Program-made: the position numbers and the translations under genes
NCBI GenBank assembly: GCA_030435675.1
Contig: CM059624.1
Coordinates: 1,016,769 to 1,080,768 of the forward strand
Direction of reading: 5' to 3'
Source: Steinernema hermaphroditum
Lineage: Eukaryota; Nematoda; Chromadorea; Rhabditida; Steinernematidae
DNA length: 64,000 nt
The notes under the pieces: model-generated
The model's input: the letters and a program-made list of their open reading frames with translations, nothing else
The model's database searches: none
What the model was told of the DNA's origin: nothing
Shown: piece after piece, positions 25,462 to 36,375 of the stretch
Layout of the letters: every line of letters begins with the position of its first letter
How positions within the stretch are numbered: the first letter of the stretch is position 1

Positions 25462-26660
25462 TTAGTTAACAGAAGTCGGCTCGCTGAAGTTCTCCTTTTC
25501 CATCTCGTCGCCATCATCTCCCATCGCCGACATTCTCACTTCCTCTTCGCTGCGTCCATGGATCGACCACTCGGAAGAAGATCCCGCGCCGCTGATGTTC
25601 AGACGGCTTTCGGTCAATGTGATGTTGAGGCGACTGTCCGACAAGTTCGAGAAACTTCCAAGGCGGCTCACCGAGCGAGAGTGGTTCTGCTTCAAGTCAG
25701 CCAACTTTCGCGCCAACGACTCGTTTTCTCGGCGATATTTCGACACTTCCGCCTTCATGTCGTCGAGTTCTTCTTCCAGAATCCGGCGGTTCCGTCGCAT
25801 GCGCACGAGCTCGTCCTCCTTTTCCATTAGGTCGTTTTCGACCTTTCGGCGACGATCCTTCTCTCGGCGGGCCTAAACGGACATTATGTGAGGTTGTCTT
25901 CTGGCACTGGAGGGATCGGATTGTTTCAAAGGTGATCTAATGTTCAGTCCATTCAGTCAAATAACATGAACAACATTAGATGACCACTGGTCTATTTGTG
26001 ACTTGAAGGCCATGAATGAGGATATGGACGACGATACTGGTATGAGACCAATGATGATCTTTTCAGGACTGCTTTTCAACAATTTGTTTCATTTAAGTTT
26101 TTTTTGCGCATTGTCAGCAAGTTATACTGTCTTATCCTTGCCGAGGACGCCGGCATGGTGAAAAGAGGGTTGACCTTTAAGATTTCAAGGCACATCTGCC
26201 AATGTGGGTCCGAGGTCCGAGTCACCTTCCCTCAAAGCTACCATATACTTACCGCATTCTCATAGAAATCCTTAGACACCACGAAGACATTCAGCTTCTC
26301 CTCCAACTGCTTAACCCGCGTCTCCGTCACGACCGTCGACTCCTCCAGCGAATGATATCTCTCCATCAGGCGATCTCGTTCCACCTTCACCGTTCTGTGG
26401 TACTCGGCCGCTTCCGTTGAGTCTCGTGTTGCGTCTTCCAGGTCTTTCTCGAGCTTAGCCTTCTCCTTCGAAACGATCTCGAGGTTGTCTTCAGCGGAAC
26501 GAAGCGAACTTTCCATGTTGCGGACACGGCGCTCGGCGTTGAGTTTGGCGTTATTCAGATCGGACACCTGGCGGTCCAACTCGACGCGTTCCTCTTCGAC
26601 CACCTTAAGCCGAGACTGCAGCCGGCGGACCTGGCGTTCGAGCTCGGAATTCGACGACAT
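25462..26660 (-). CDS. Coiled-coil protein
   Basis: Two exons (26660-26253 and 25872-25462) join in phase 0 to encode 272 aa. Nearly the whole first exon and the start of the second form heptad-rich coiled coil: ELERQVRRLQSRLKVVEEER, VELDRQVSDLNNAKLNAERR, RVKQLEEKLNVF, EDELVRMRRNRRILEEELDD. The C-terminal 70 residues are Ser/Asn-rich with short LNIT/LNIS repeats and then acidic. No globular domain is seen. A TTCCAG acceptor 4 nt before the ATG fits a 5' UTR intron or trans-splicing to SL1. Charge pattern and length suggest a cytoskeletal or scaffold role, but I do not recognise the family. Confidence 0.85.
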
Positions 26661-28239
26661 CGTCCTGGAATAAACGGAATAGGGAACTAAGAAAGGATGA
26701 AATCGCGGAACGACATGAAATTCAAGAGAAAGTAGCATGTTCGATCTGAGCGCCTCTGAGTGTTTCACTTTTCATGCTTAATAGTCCGTTTAAAGGGTTA
26801 TATTTGGGGCGTATTGTAGCTACTGGTTCGAATATCCGTCAGGGGAGTTAGTGGCCAAAGTTATTCTAAAAATTCACCGAGCATCTTTGACATCTACGAT
26901 CTGATTCAGCCGTTCGGAAATATTCGAATTCCTCATTCGAAGACGCCTACTGAAACATCACAAATCAAATAGCAGAGGTGGTGAGAGATAAGGAAAAAAA
27001 CTTAGGCATGGGATCCAGTCCCTCATAGATTATCCTAAAGCCGAATCGTCTCATTATCTCAGAGGTATGCGTTCTGAAACATCCAGTGGGGAGATACGAT
27101 ATTTTAGATCTGATTCCGTCCAAACTACCGTAATCTTTTTCCTTCTGAAAGTTTGAAATAATCTTACAGTAAAACACTCGCAGAATTAAGCGGCTCGCAC
27201 TCCATTTCGCAATTTAATCGTGACTAAACCTGCCCTATCATCGTCCGTAGCTCACGGTTTAACTTATTACACATCGGAATGCTAAGAAAACACACTTTTT
27301 CTCTGGTTTACGCGCCACATTTCCATCAAAAACGCTAAAAAGACAAAGTTCATAAGGAAGCCGGAACGACCATCACACAGCTCCATTCCCCAGACACATA
27401 AAAACCATTAGGAAACGGCGCCATCTGATTCACGTCTCAGGAACGTGCGATCAATCGATGTGTGGATAGACGAGGCGACGATTAATGTCGGATGATTAAT
27501 CGTCGGGAACACGAGCGCATTGTCGCGTTAATTGGCGCCTGGGGTAATGAGAGTCACCAAAAAGCGTCCAAATGCGGGGCGCCACAAAGGCAGGAGAGGA
27601 AGCCAGTGTTAATGGTCGAGAAAAACGGGCATTAAGAGAAGGGGAAGTTCTTGATTACCGGCGACCTGGATTGATGCGCGCGACATATTAAGCACACGAA
27701 CGAACGAGGCGAAGACGTGACCAGCATAAACAGTTACGATCGTGGGAGCGCCAGGCGCGCGCGAGAGGCCGAACTTTCCAAATGTGCTCTTTCCCGCCTT
27801 TTTTCGGACAGTCGAGTATAGTACAAAAGCGGAGTGATGTTTGCTGACAGTGATGAGAGCGAAATTGTCGGACAGTGGTCCTGAAAAACAATGGAAGAAC
27901 AACTTATTCCTCTCTGTTTCGGTGTGCAAAAGCAGTGCGTGAAGGTGTGCATTGTTCTGACGTACATATGGCCATGTTAGCATCGGATTCAAAACAATAA
28001 GCTCACAATAGTTAGTGTGAAAGGAGAAAGTATGATATTCATGAGATCTATCCTTGCAGATTTCGAATTGAAGGTGAAGGAAAAGAAACAAAAAATGAGG
28101 CAGATAAGGCTGCGTTTTGCGGGGTCAGGCTAAAGACGAAAGTGCTACTTCATGCTTACTGATGAGGCACTCCAGACTAATGAGGCTCGCCCCAGGAGCT
28201 GTTCGCCTCTACAGGCTTTCTAACACCCGCCCCGGAAAA
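26661..28239. other. Intergenic, no gene recognised
   Basis: Open frames on the minus strand (for example 27609-28091) lack domains. Overlapping frames in several phases suggest base-composition effects. Confidence 0.4.
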
Positions 28240-30160
28240 ATACGGTCCTTCATTCGACAGCGATCGGTCGGTGGTCCATTCATTAATCTCTCAAAAATGA
28301 ATCGAGTGAGTGGTCGTTTTTGGTCGTCATTTTTGGCAGTGATGGTGGCCACAGCTTCTAGAAGGCCTGGAACACCAGGGAGCTGTAGTTCCAGCGTCTT
28401 GCCAGGAAGCCGGTCACCACCGCCCTACTGCACTTAAGCCGAAGACGAAGTCCCGAAGTGTAACGCTAAGCCAAAAACTCTATCCTAAATATCAAATTAT
28501 GATACGGCATACAGCCGTTTCAACCGTCTCCTTTGGGATTTAGATCGTCCCTTTTTGCGCCTTGAGCCGCCCTTTGCTCTGAATCGTCCAACATTTTTGA
28601 GGATTTGAACCGTCCCCTTTGGGATTTCAAACGTCCCTCCTGAGGTTCGGACTGTTCTCACTGGAATGAGTCTGAAATTCGACCGTCCCCGGATGTGCCA
28701 CTCAATGCCGAGCTCATTTCTGTGAAAGCCTTCGCGATTACGTCATAAAGCTCATTCCAGTGGGTTAGTACAGATCCCAGAGGCGACCGTTAAAATCTCA
28801 AGGAAGATAGTTCCCAAGGGGGGGGGGGGAATCTCAAGGGAGACGGTTCGAAAGCAATAGGGGACGATCGGGATTCCAGAGGGAACGGTTGAAACGGCTT
28901 TCTACCGAAGACATCTTACTAAATTTCATTTAAGGCGTACCATCATACACGTTTTTGTTTGACTCATTTGAGAACAAAGTCTTAATTTTGGAGACAATAG
29001 AGACACAATAATCTATACCCAAATAAAATAAGCATGATATGCAGACAACTATCAACAGCGATGGCTTATGACGTCACAACAGGCAAATACATTCCGGTAC
29101 ATTGTTGAAAATGCGATCTGAGGCACGATTAGCGAATTAGGTGAGATTATACGCATCGGTTCCAAACTGAACAGTCGCCGCGTCGGGTCTTATTCTCTAT
29201 CTTGACGTCCGATCTGAGAGGTGCGAGCCGCCGAGCGCTGTGACCTTTGTCGGCTGACTGTCACAATGCGCGCCACGAATCTGCAAATCTGACGGTTATC
29301 GGTTAGGTGTCCACGTGATGGGGCGACAAGTATGCGGGAACAGCTAACATTTTGTACAACTGTGGAAGACAAAGGGTCTTTCACTTGTTTCCCCAGTGAT
29401 CGGTTGGGTCGTTCACTCGCTCTCTCTGAGGTCCGTAGAATGAGATGCGGTCGTTCTCGGCCAGAGTTGTTGGCACAATGATGGCCCCAACTCCCAGAAG
29501 GCCTCGAACACCAGGGAGCCGTAATTCTAACGTCTTGCCAAGAAACCAGTCACCACCGTCCGACTTCCTCGCGCCGCTGCAAGATTCGCTGCAACTCCGA
29601 AATCTGGGCCGCCAGCTGAATCGAAAATCGAATTCTGTTCCGTTCACTGTGCTCCACCACCGCGCCACGACAGGATTCAGCTCTTCGCGACTTCGACGCC
29701 AGTGAGGTCGCTGAGACATTTGAGTCCAGAGGTCCAACGAAACGGTAACATTTGTAAACCTTTGTGAATTATCTCAACTGTCTCAACAACGATGAGAGTG
29801 GATAATCATTTCTTCAGAATGTGTAAATTTTTGACTTCCAGAAGGAACTGTAAGACCCGGAAGCCGTAGTCCCACCGCAAAATATCCGACGCCAGCAATC
29901 CGGATGCATGAGAAGTCTTCCAGAAGGTACACACCCATTTCATCGAAGCCGTCTCTGTGCCACAAACGCCGCGAGAAGGAGAAGTTCCGACGCCGTTTCT
30001 AGAGGTTCGACGATTTCCACGTGCTCCGTAAAGTGCGTATGATTCAAATAAAGTAAGTGTGCTGTTGTCAAAGAGAGTCAGAAGAGCTTTTGAAAGTGGG
30101 CGAGAGCTGCTAATCGTTTCCTCTGAATGTGGACCGTAGAATGTTCTAAGCAGCAAGACA
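28240..30160 (-). pseudogene. Cluster of decayed repeated coding-like modules
   Basis: Three minus-strand stretches carry related translations. Near 29600-29380 it reads DWFLGKTLELRLPGVRGLLG then ISFYGPQRE. Near 28430-28300 it reads GGDRLPGKTLELQLPGVPGL in a frame broken elsewhere. Near 29920-29810 it reads VGLRLPGLTVPSG, with RTFYGPHSEE upstream near 30130. At DNA level, GAAGGCCT.GAACACCAGGGAGC and GTCTTGCCA.GAA.CC.GTCACCACCG are shared between 28356-28420 and 29497-29556. I cannot assemble one continuous gene. It could be a lineage-specific multi-exon gene whose exons I missed, or remnants of tandem duplicates. Confidence 0.35.
28511..28900. mobile_element. MITE-like inverted-repeat element
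   Basis: The ends are inverted: AGCCGTTTCAACCGT at 28511-28525 versus ACGGTTGAAACGGCT at 28886-28900. The inverted similarity continues inward through (T/G)GGAT and GATCGTCCC blocks. The interior holds repeated units of AACCGTCCCCTTTGGGATTT style and a G10 run. No coding capacity and no clear target-site duplication. The copy at 6850-7215 and fragments near 40345-40380 share units. Confidence 0.65.
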
Positions 30161-30202
30161 AAGTAGAAGATCCTGCAAATACATATATATCTTATTTTTT
30201 AT

Positions 30203-31909
30203 TCATTTCACGAGATCATAATCCTCTTCGAATGAAAAATAAGTGCAGACAAGCAAAACAACTGGAAAAAACCAAATCACGAAAGCAAACATATGAGTTA
30301 AGTCGCTTGTGGACGTGGCTTCATATGGCAAACACGCTATCTTCTTAATGTACACGGTCCAGAAGGTGCTGTGCACTAACTTGGTAGTGTTTGGGTACGG
30401 TTCCAAGCAATGAAATTCAGAGTTTCTGATCGAAATATTATTCGCTTTTAGTGCATTATTGTAGTCCTCCATCTTCGAATCCACATTCACATTCGTAAGG
30501 TTTCTCATCACGTAGGAGATGAGTATCGACTCGAGATAGATATTTCGATTCAGGAGAACAAATTTGAAAAGCTTTTCTTCGTCCGCTTGGATTACGTTAG
30601 CAGTTTCATTGAATCGAGAGTGGCTCAGATTGGAAACAAACTGGAAAAGATGTGATGTGGAAACGCCGGAACGTATAACCTTACGGCTTTATAAATTTTG
30701 GCAAGAGATGTATCCAGTTTCTTCTTAGCGGTATCAAAGTCACTCCACGGGAAGGGTGATTGTTCTTTACGTTTTATAGGTTTTTTCTTTTCTTCATTCT
30801 TACCGTTCTTACGTTCCTCTTGTTTTTGGCGATCCATTATCATCAAAAATACCCCGTTTCTTTTGTGAAGTCGGATGTTCCGATTGAATAAGCTGACAGA
30901 GACGGAAATCGGCATGTTTTCTGTTCTGGATATCACCTAAAGTAACTTAAGTTTAATAGAACGAGCTTGTTTTGAGGCTAAGAACAATTGAACAATGAGG
31001 ATGGCTTTGGATATAGCAGCACCGATCAGTGATAGGAGCGAGTCCGAAAACAGGTCCGGAATCAGGACTCGGGCTCGTTTGGATATCGGGCTCGGTTCGC
31101 ATCACTGATTATATGTGATATTTGAGATAGGGTAAGACAGCGATTCCAACGAGTCCGCCGACAAAAGACAACAACATTTATAGCCATTTTTGCACACATT
31201 TGTTCAAATTTTCAAACCAAATTCTAGGACGCCTTCCTTACCATTTGATAATGAGTTCTCAAAGGTACCCTTAACGATCAGAAATGTTCAAGAACTGCGC
31301 TTTAAAGAGATAGTGAACTTAAGGTATTTCTCTGTTCGTCCGCGTTCTCTCTTACCGTTCTTTCCGAACGGTCGAAACAAGAGGGATGTACATAGCAGAT
31401 CTCAGTTGGTGAAAGTTTTTCGGCTGATTCTTCTGCGGATTCTCTTTGGCATCACTGAACCCCGCCGTTTATCTTGACAATCCGATACCCTAGGAAGAGG
31501 AGACTTACCGGGTTAAACCTAGACATTAACTTTGTGACTTCCTTTCTATAGTCCTGAAACTCCGTTTGTAGCGCGACGGCAAATTTTATTCTATCGTCTT
31601 TTGTTATCACCCTTCGCAGTCCATCACGGAGTAGCGTGTCAAAATTGTGGCTATGTCCACTGGTTATGCTGATGAACGTGTCAGCTAAGGCGGTTTCGTT
31701 GTGATCTAAAGCCAAAAGTTTGTTTATTTATTCATCATTAACTGGTGTTTACCTGATTGGACGAGAGCGTGATGTTTTTCCCTCATGAAAATCAAAACGC
31801 CTATATGAGTCACTGTGGCACAGAAATAAAAAATCAACACTCGCTGCATTGTGACGTCCATTGTTGAGGACATTGATCGGTAAAGTCGGATCGACGCATC
31901 GTATGTCAA
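30203..31909 (-). CDS. Uncharacterised protein with two membrane segments
   Basis: Four exons (31909-31753, 31705-31509, 30936-30685, 30640-30203) join in phase and encode 347 aa. A hydrophobic segment near the N-terminus (VLIFYFCATVTHIGVLIF) and one near the C-terminus (MFAFVIWFFPVVLLVCTYF) flank a hydrophilic region of about 270 residues. That region has several N-glycosylation sequons (NET, NLS, NLT, NIS, NTT) and a Lys/Glu-rich patch (KNEEKKKPIKRKEQ). The layout suggests a loop outside the cell between two membrane passes. It matches the overall topology of the 57.6-59.4 kb gene, but I see no convincing sequence similarity. The family is not recognised. The start could be any of three nearby in-frame ATGs. 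Codon choice is AT-rich compared with the housekeeping genes. Confidence 0.75.
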
Positions 31910-33097
31910 AAATGGACAATCGATAGGAGGTCAGCATGGATGTGTGACGAACAATCGAGAAATGTAACCCCGCATAGCAATTGGTCCTGTAGCGGACGGC
32001 AAGAGATCACAGCTAAACTCAGTCTCAACTAGCCCGAATGATGGAATGTTTTATGCAAGGTGTAGGAGAGTGACTCTGCTAGGTCGACTGTCGTTCACAA
32101 CTCGATGAAGCTACACAGTCACACGATATCTTTGGCACAAGCAGGTATTTGAGATGTGTAACGAGTCGGCTGCGATTCTCAACGGCTTATTCTACTTCTT
32201 GGATCATGATCGACCAGCTCTGTTTTCTATGAAGCGCATTGTTTGAAAGAGTCGATCTGTAGCATTCTGATGCAAAAGCGGTTCGCGATTCGTTGACAAA
32301 GGCATCCGAGACTTCTCCAGTTATCCCGTTAATGTTGGTGACAGCTTATCGTATGAAGTATTCCATACGGGAGGTCATCAGAAAGTCCAGCATAACCAGT
32401 TGACAGGTTACCCATCAAAAGAACGGTGCCTAGGTTGTTCATGAATTCGCCCTCTATCGGATTTGAGGCCTGAAGAGTAGGGACATCTCTGATTATTTTC
32501 TCTTGTCTCAATGGCATTCACCATGCAAGAAATCTCATAATGCCAGGAACCAAGAACCGTAGATCACCGTAGTCACTGCTTCTCTTTATTCTTGGGTGCC
32601 GGGCACAATGTCGGAGCTGAAGGCAGCTGTGCCATAAGTGTACATAGGCTTGGAAGCGATGAAGAGGTCGAATCCAGAAGTAGCACGATGATAGAGTACA
32701 GCAGGGCGACAGCTTACAGTATAAGATAATCCATTCGAGCGGTCAGTTTGGATCGGGATGACTAGCTGATAGGTTCATCACCCCGAAAGAATGGCGTCTA
32801 GTCTCTTCATAAATTGGTCGCCCAATCCGTTGCGTGGCCCGGAGAGTAAGGTATTTCTCATAAGTAGGGACATTTCTTATGAGCAGCGATAGTATGTGCC
32901 TTCGACGGTGTCTACGATGTCTATATGCTACCGAATGTCTTATACGGAAACAGAGTTGTTTAGAGTGGGCGCTACATTCGTTCGCCGGTGTAGCAATTCT
33001 TCGGACATACGGACACGTGCCAAAGTGGTGGCCAGGAAAGCGAAAAGAACAGCCTCAGTGGTTAGACGCTGGCGTAAGAAACCCCTAGATGCTTTAT
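31910..33097. repeat. Intergenic with a diverged about 400-nt tandem duplication
   Basis: Blocks at 32325-32500 recur at 32695-32880: CAGCTTA..GTAT.A, CCAT.CG.G.GGTCA, CTAG..GATAGGTT.ATC-like, A.GAA.GG.G.CTAG, TTCAT.AATT.G.C and AGGGACAT.TCT.AT. On the minus strand both could encode a similar short peptide (GEFMNNLGTVL versus GDQFMKRLDAIL), but only the first copy stays open and neither can be tied to a gene. Confidence 0.5.
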
Positions 33098-33193
33098 AAG
33101 CATCTCCAAAGAGACGCAGTTCCAAAATTTATCTCGCCACTTCCGTTTGAAAGAGCGGATCTAATGTTTACCTCAAACTTGGGTAATTAAACC
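33098..33193 (-). ncRNA. SL1 spliced leader RNA
   Basis: The first 22 nt (33193-33172) are identical to the canonical nematode SL1 leader. The splice donor GTAAAC follows at once. Further on are AUAAAUUUUGGAAC, which is the Sm-binding site with the flank seen in C. elegans SL1 RNA, and a terminal hairpin GCGTCTC-TTTG-GAGATGC with every pair formed. Total length of about 96 nt fits the roughly 100-nt family. The RNA donates its 5' exon to pre-mRNAs by trans-splicing as an Sm-class snRNP. No 5S rRNA gene is seen beside it, unlike the C. elegans tandem SL1/5S cluster. The 3' end is set by the hairpin and may be off by a few bases. The stretch upstream of 33194 should hold the PSE, which I cannot identify by sequence. 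Confidence 0.96.
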
Positions 33194-33732
33194 GACGACG
33201 GCATTGCGCACCGCGCTATGCGTCGCGCTCGACCGTCTCGCTGCTGCGGTGTGAGATCAAGGTTTATTGAGTGGGCATACGATAAGGGAAAGGTAAAATG
33301 AGCAGAAATGTGAGATGAAGCGACTGACCCTCAGATGGAAAGACGCCGAACTTGTCATATCCTGTGCCATGTGGAAGATCTGGACAAAAACAAATGTTAA
33401 TGAACAAACAATAATATGCAACTAAAAGTTACGACAGTCCGTCTTTCATCACTCTCCCCACAAAGCAGGTGCTCGGCACAACATTCCTGTGAGGAGGCGT
33501 TATCGATTGGGCGCCCTTATGTGGATGGGACGCGCCGCCGCGAGCCATTCGCACTTTATGAGTTATTTCTTTCCAAAACAATCAGATCATCTGAAGATTT
33601 GCCTTTCTGTTTTCACACGATTTCTCTTAAAGCGATCGTTCTTTTTATCGTGACGACTCTGATAGCGCCCCGCTGAGTCACTTTCCATCGTGACTGTGTC
33701 GCCAATAGCCAGCGCTTTTCAGTGTTTCCGAA

Positions 33733-34794
33733 ATGGACGCTGAAGCGGTGTATTCCATCGTGCCTCCGGATAACTCGGAACCTGTGAAGATCACCGAGCA
33801 AGCCCTCTTCCAAAGTGCTATGCTTAAGGAGCTCGTCACCACGTGTAAGCATCGATTTTTTTTTAAGTTTGTCATCTCAGATGTGACTTTGCAGTGGGCG
33901 ACGCCGCGAAGAATGAACCTATCCCATACACCCAGAACAACACGCCTCGATTCATCATCGAGAAGGTATGCATCCACTTTCTTTTGAATCTCTTATTTTA
34001 AAATAATTTTTGCTTGTTTTATTTAATCCAAATCGTGGGAGGCCGAACATGAGAGATATATAGGTCAGCGATAAATGGTGGATTTTAGTTCAAAAAGAGT
34101 GCCCAGAATTTCTGTGTATCTACAGGGTGTTCCATAAGTAACGCACCAAAATGAGCCTTCGTTCACAATGCATTGAATGGATGGTTTGGAGTTCAAGGCC
34201 ATTTTTCCGATGGAATCGCTTCTTCACAGCTCAAATCGCCGATTTTGTGCACGCCCGCCCAAGACGAGAAGTGAATGTTCACCTGTTATTTCATTCTAGA
34301 TATTGTTTTTTTCTCCTTTTCAGGCTTTGCTACACTGTCATGCTTATCTCGCTGCCAAATTTCAGTCGAATCGGCGTGGAACAGTTTGATACCTCTCCTT
34401 AAAATCGAATCCGATTTCAATAGATAGTACCCTCTACTACATAATCCTGTCGATTCAGGTTGTCGAGTGGTGCGAACAGCATAAAACCGAAACGCTTCTT
34501 AGCCTGCGCTTCGAACAAGAGAACAGCGAAGAGTCCAAACACATCGAGCTGCCGAGGTGGGATCGCGAGTTCCTGAGCAGCATCGACTCCCAGGACGATG
34601 CCCTCTACCACCTGACCGCTGCCGCTAACTACCTCGAGATCGGAAAGCTCTACCGCTACTGCTGCAAGTTCATCTACGACAACCATGTCAAGGGAAAAAA
34701 TGTCGATGAAATTAGAAGGTACTTCCACGAAACCGACGATTTCACGCCCGAAGAGAAGAAGCAGTTGGAGGAGGAGAACAAGTGGTTCACTTAA
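33733..34794 (+). CDS. Skp1-related protein (SCF adaptor)
   Basis: Three exons (33733-33844, 33895-33965, 34459-34794) encode 172 aa, the usual Skp1 size is about 160-175. Skp1 features: N-terminal POZ part VYSIVPPDNSEPVKITEQAL, then VVEWCEQHK, ELPRWDREFL, DDALYHLTAAANYLEIGKLY and the C-terminal F-box-contacting helices (KGKNVDEIRRYFHETDDFTPEEKKQLEEENKWFT, ending in the typical EEENKW.). Skp1 links Cullin-1 to F-box proteins in SCF ubiquitin ligases, and nematodes have expanded skr paralogues. This one is fairly diverged at the N-terminus (SAMLKELVTTLGDAAKNEP). Intron 2 (about 490 nt) begins a possible mariner-like end, CAGGGTGTTCCATAAGTAA, near 34123. The gene is followed closely by the RING gene. 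Confidence 0.93.
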
Positions 34795-35017
34795 GCGCAT
34801 ATTTTGACCTCTTTGTACACATATCAATGTCGAAAATGTATGATAAATTATAGAATGTGTAACATGTAGGCCTCGTAATGGCATAACACTCACGTCTAGA
34901 GTGGACTGGAAAAGGCCAAACTTCTAAAGTAATGCACTTGGAATGAAGCATCGCTTGTTGATAAGATGAGCCATTTAAGGTTCCCATCTAGAGACCTCTA
35001 TCATTCATAACCACAAA

Positions 35018-35686
35018 ATGTCAACCATCTCCCGCTTCACCTGTCCTATCTGCCTCGACTGGCTCGATGACTCACAGCCCATCATGGCCACCAACTGTGG
35101 CCACGTCTTCCATCATCACTGCCTCGGATGGGCTTTGGCTAGGAACGGCGACTGTCCTTGTTGCCGTGAGTACGTCTTCGACACGACCAAACTGTACTTC
35201 TCAGCGGCGCCCTACAACCGGACCGACCTTCAAGAAGCCAACGACAAGGCCTACGAGACCATCGAGAAGGTTCTTCAAGAAAGGCGGCTTCTTCAGGAGG
35301 AAGTGGAAGTCGTCATGAACAGGGCCAAGGAGCTTCGTGAAATTCAGGAGATCGAGCACGAGAACTTGAAGAACTACTTCGCGAGAGTGGAGGAGCAGTA
35401 TAGATCCTACAGTAGGACACTCGAAGCCGAACTTAGCGGAAGTCAAGGAATCTGCCAGGGTCTCATACACAGTCAGGGGATACTCCTGGCGCGGCTTCAG
35501 GAACTCGAAGCGATGGTTCCGAACGAGACTCAATTGAGCACTGCGGCTAAGAATATTCCAGACGAAACGTCGGCCACAGAGGGACATTCCAGAAGTGATG
35601 AACATGCGCAAAACTGTGGGAATCCAGAAGACGACGAACAGATCGAGCGAATCAGGCTTCTGTGGAACCTTCGACACGATAACTAG
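35018..35686 (+). CDS. RING-finger plus coiled-coil protein (TRAIP-like arrangement)
   Basis: An intronless 222-aa frame. An N-terminal RING-type finger of C3H2C3 spacing is clear: FTCPICLDWL, then TNCGHVFHHHCLGWAL and GDCPCCREY. A coiled coil follows (about 75-160: EKVLQERRLLQEEVEVVMNR, EHENLKNYFARVEEQYR), then a polar tail. A short protein with an N-terminal RING and a coiled coil is the layout of TRAIP/NOPO E3 ligases, but I cannot confirm orthology. Lack of introns in an intron-rich region could mean retroposition. Other RING E3 families remain possible. AATAAA lies at 35697-35702, 11 nt after the stop. It starts 223 nt after the Skp1-related stop on the same strand. Confidence 0.88.
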   Translation: MSTISRFTCPICLDWLDDSQPIMATNCGHVFHHHCLGWALARNGDCPCCREYVFDTTKLYFSAAPYNRTDLQEANDKAYETIEKVLQERRLLQEEVEVVMNRAKELREIQEIEHENLKNYFARVEEQYRSYSRTLEAELSGSQGICQGLIHSQGILLARLQELEAMVPNETQLSTAAKNIPDETSATEGHSRSDEHAQNCGNPEDDEQIERIRLLWNLRHDN

Positions 35687-36375
35687 AACTCTGTGAAATA
35701 AAATTCTGCCTTTGAAGTGTTCCCCTGTGTTAACCAAGACGATTGAACATTAGACAATTAAACGAATTGGTGGACAAAACGAAAAAAAGAGGGTTTCAAA
35801 AGAGACTCTTTCACGGTGCGTATCTGGACCACGACTGTGTACAGTCCTGACTCTCGAACTCTCGAAGCGTTTTTAGCCTCTCGACTACCGACTCTTGACA
35901 AATGAACGAGACAGGAGTAGCCTCGGTCCCACCACGAAAATTCTGAAATTTCACCATGAAAACACAGTGTGGACGGTTTTCCTTGTTATTGCGGTTTACT
36001 CCTCATCACTGTCAGTGTTAATCATTGCGAGAATCAACTACTCATCCGTTTGGACTTCGAGTCCAGGGAAGATGGACTCCGAGTTGAACCCGGATCCAAA
36101 AGGAGTAGGATAAAACTCTGCTTTTGAGATGTCCTCCAGTGTTAGCAGCGACAACTGAATATGATAGTGGCGCTGCGTGTGGCCCCTCCTGGCTTTGTCA
36201 CATTTCTAAGCGATGTTGGTGAACTATCCCTCTGACCATCGCTCCCGGCTTTCGTTTTGTGTTTGTGGATGGATGCGCCGAGAGAACCTTGTGTAGCGGT
36301 CTGCTGAACGGACTATCCGTCTCACGGAGTCGGTTGTCTGTCTAGACAGCGTTGCAAAGCCTATTTAAAGCTTAG
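35687..36375 (+). repeat. Spacer with decayed duplicate of the RING gene 3' end
   Basis: The RING gene 3' UTR (ATAAAATTCTGCCTTTGA.GTGTTCCCCTGTGTTAACCA, 35699-35740) recurs at 36111-36155 as ATAAAACTCTGCTTTTGA.ATGTCCTCCAGTGTTAGCAG. The preceding 400 nt do not retain a RING frame. The rest of the stretch has no recognised feature. Confidence 0.55.

Noticed and set aside
31022..31110. Short ATCAGTGAT / ATCACTGAT inverted repeat with GAGTCC-GGACTC inside
   Set aside because: It is small and lies inside an intron of the 30.2-31.9 kb gene. It could be a tiny MITE, but I found no second copy or flanking duplication.
34417..34893. 158-codon minus-strand frame rich in Leu/Val
   Set aside because: It is the antisense shadow of Skp1 exon 3.
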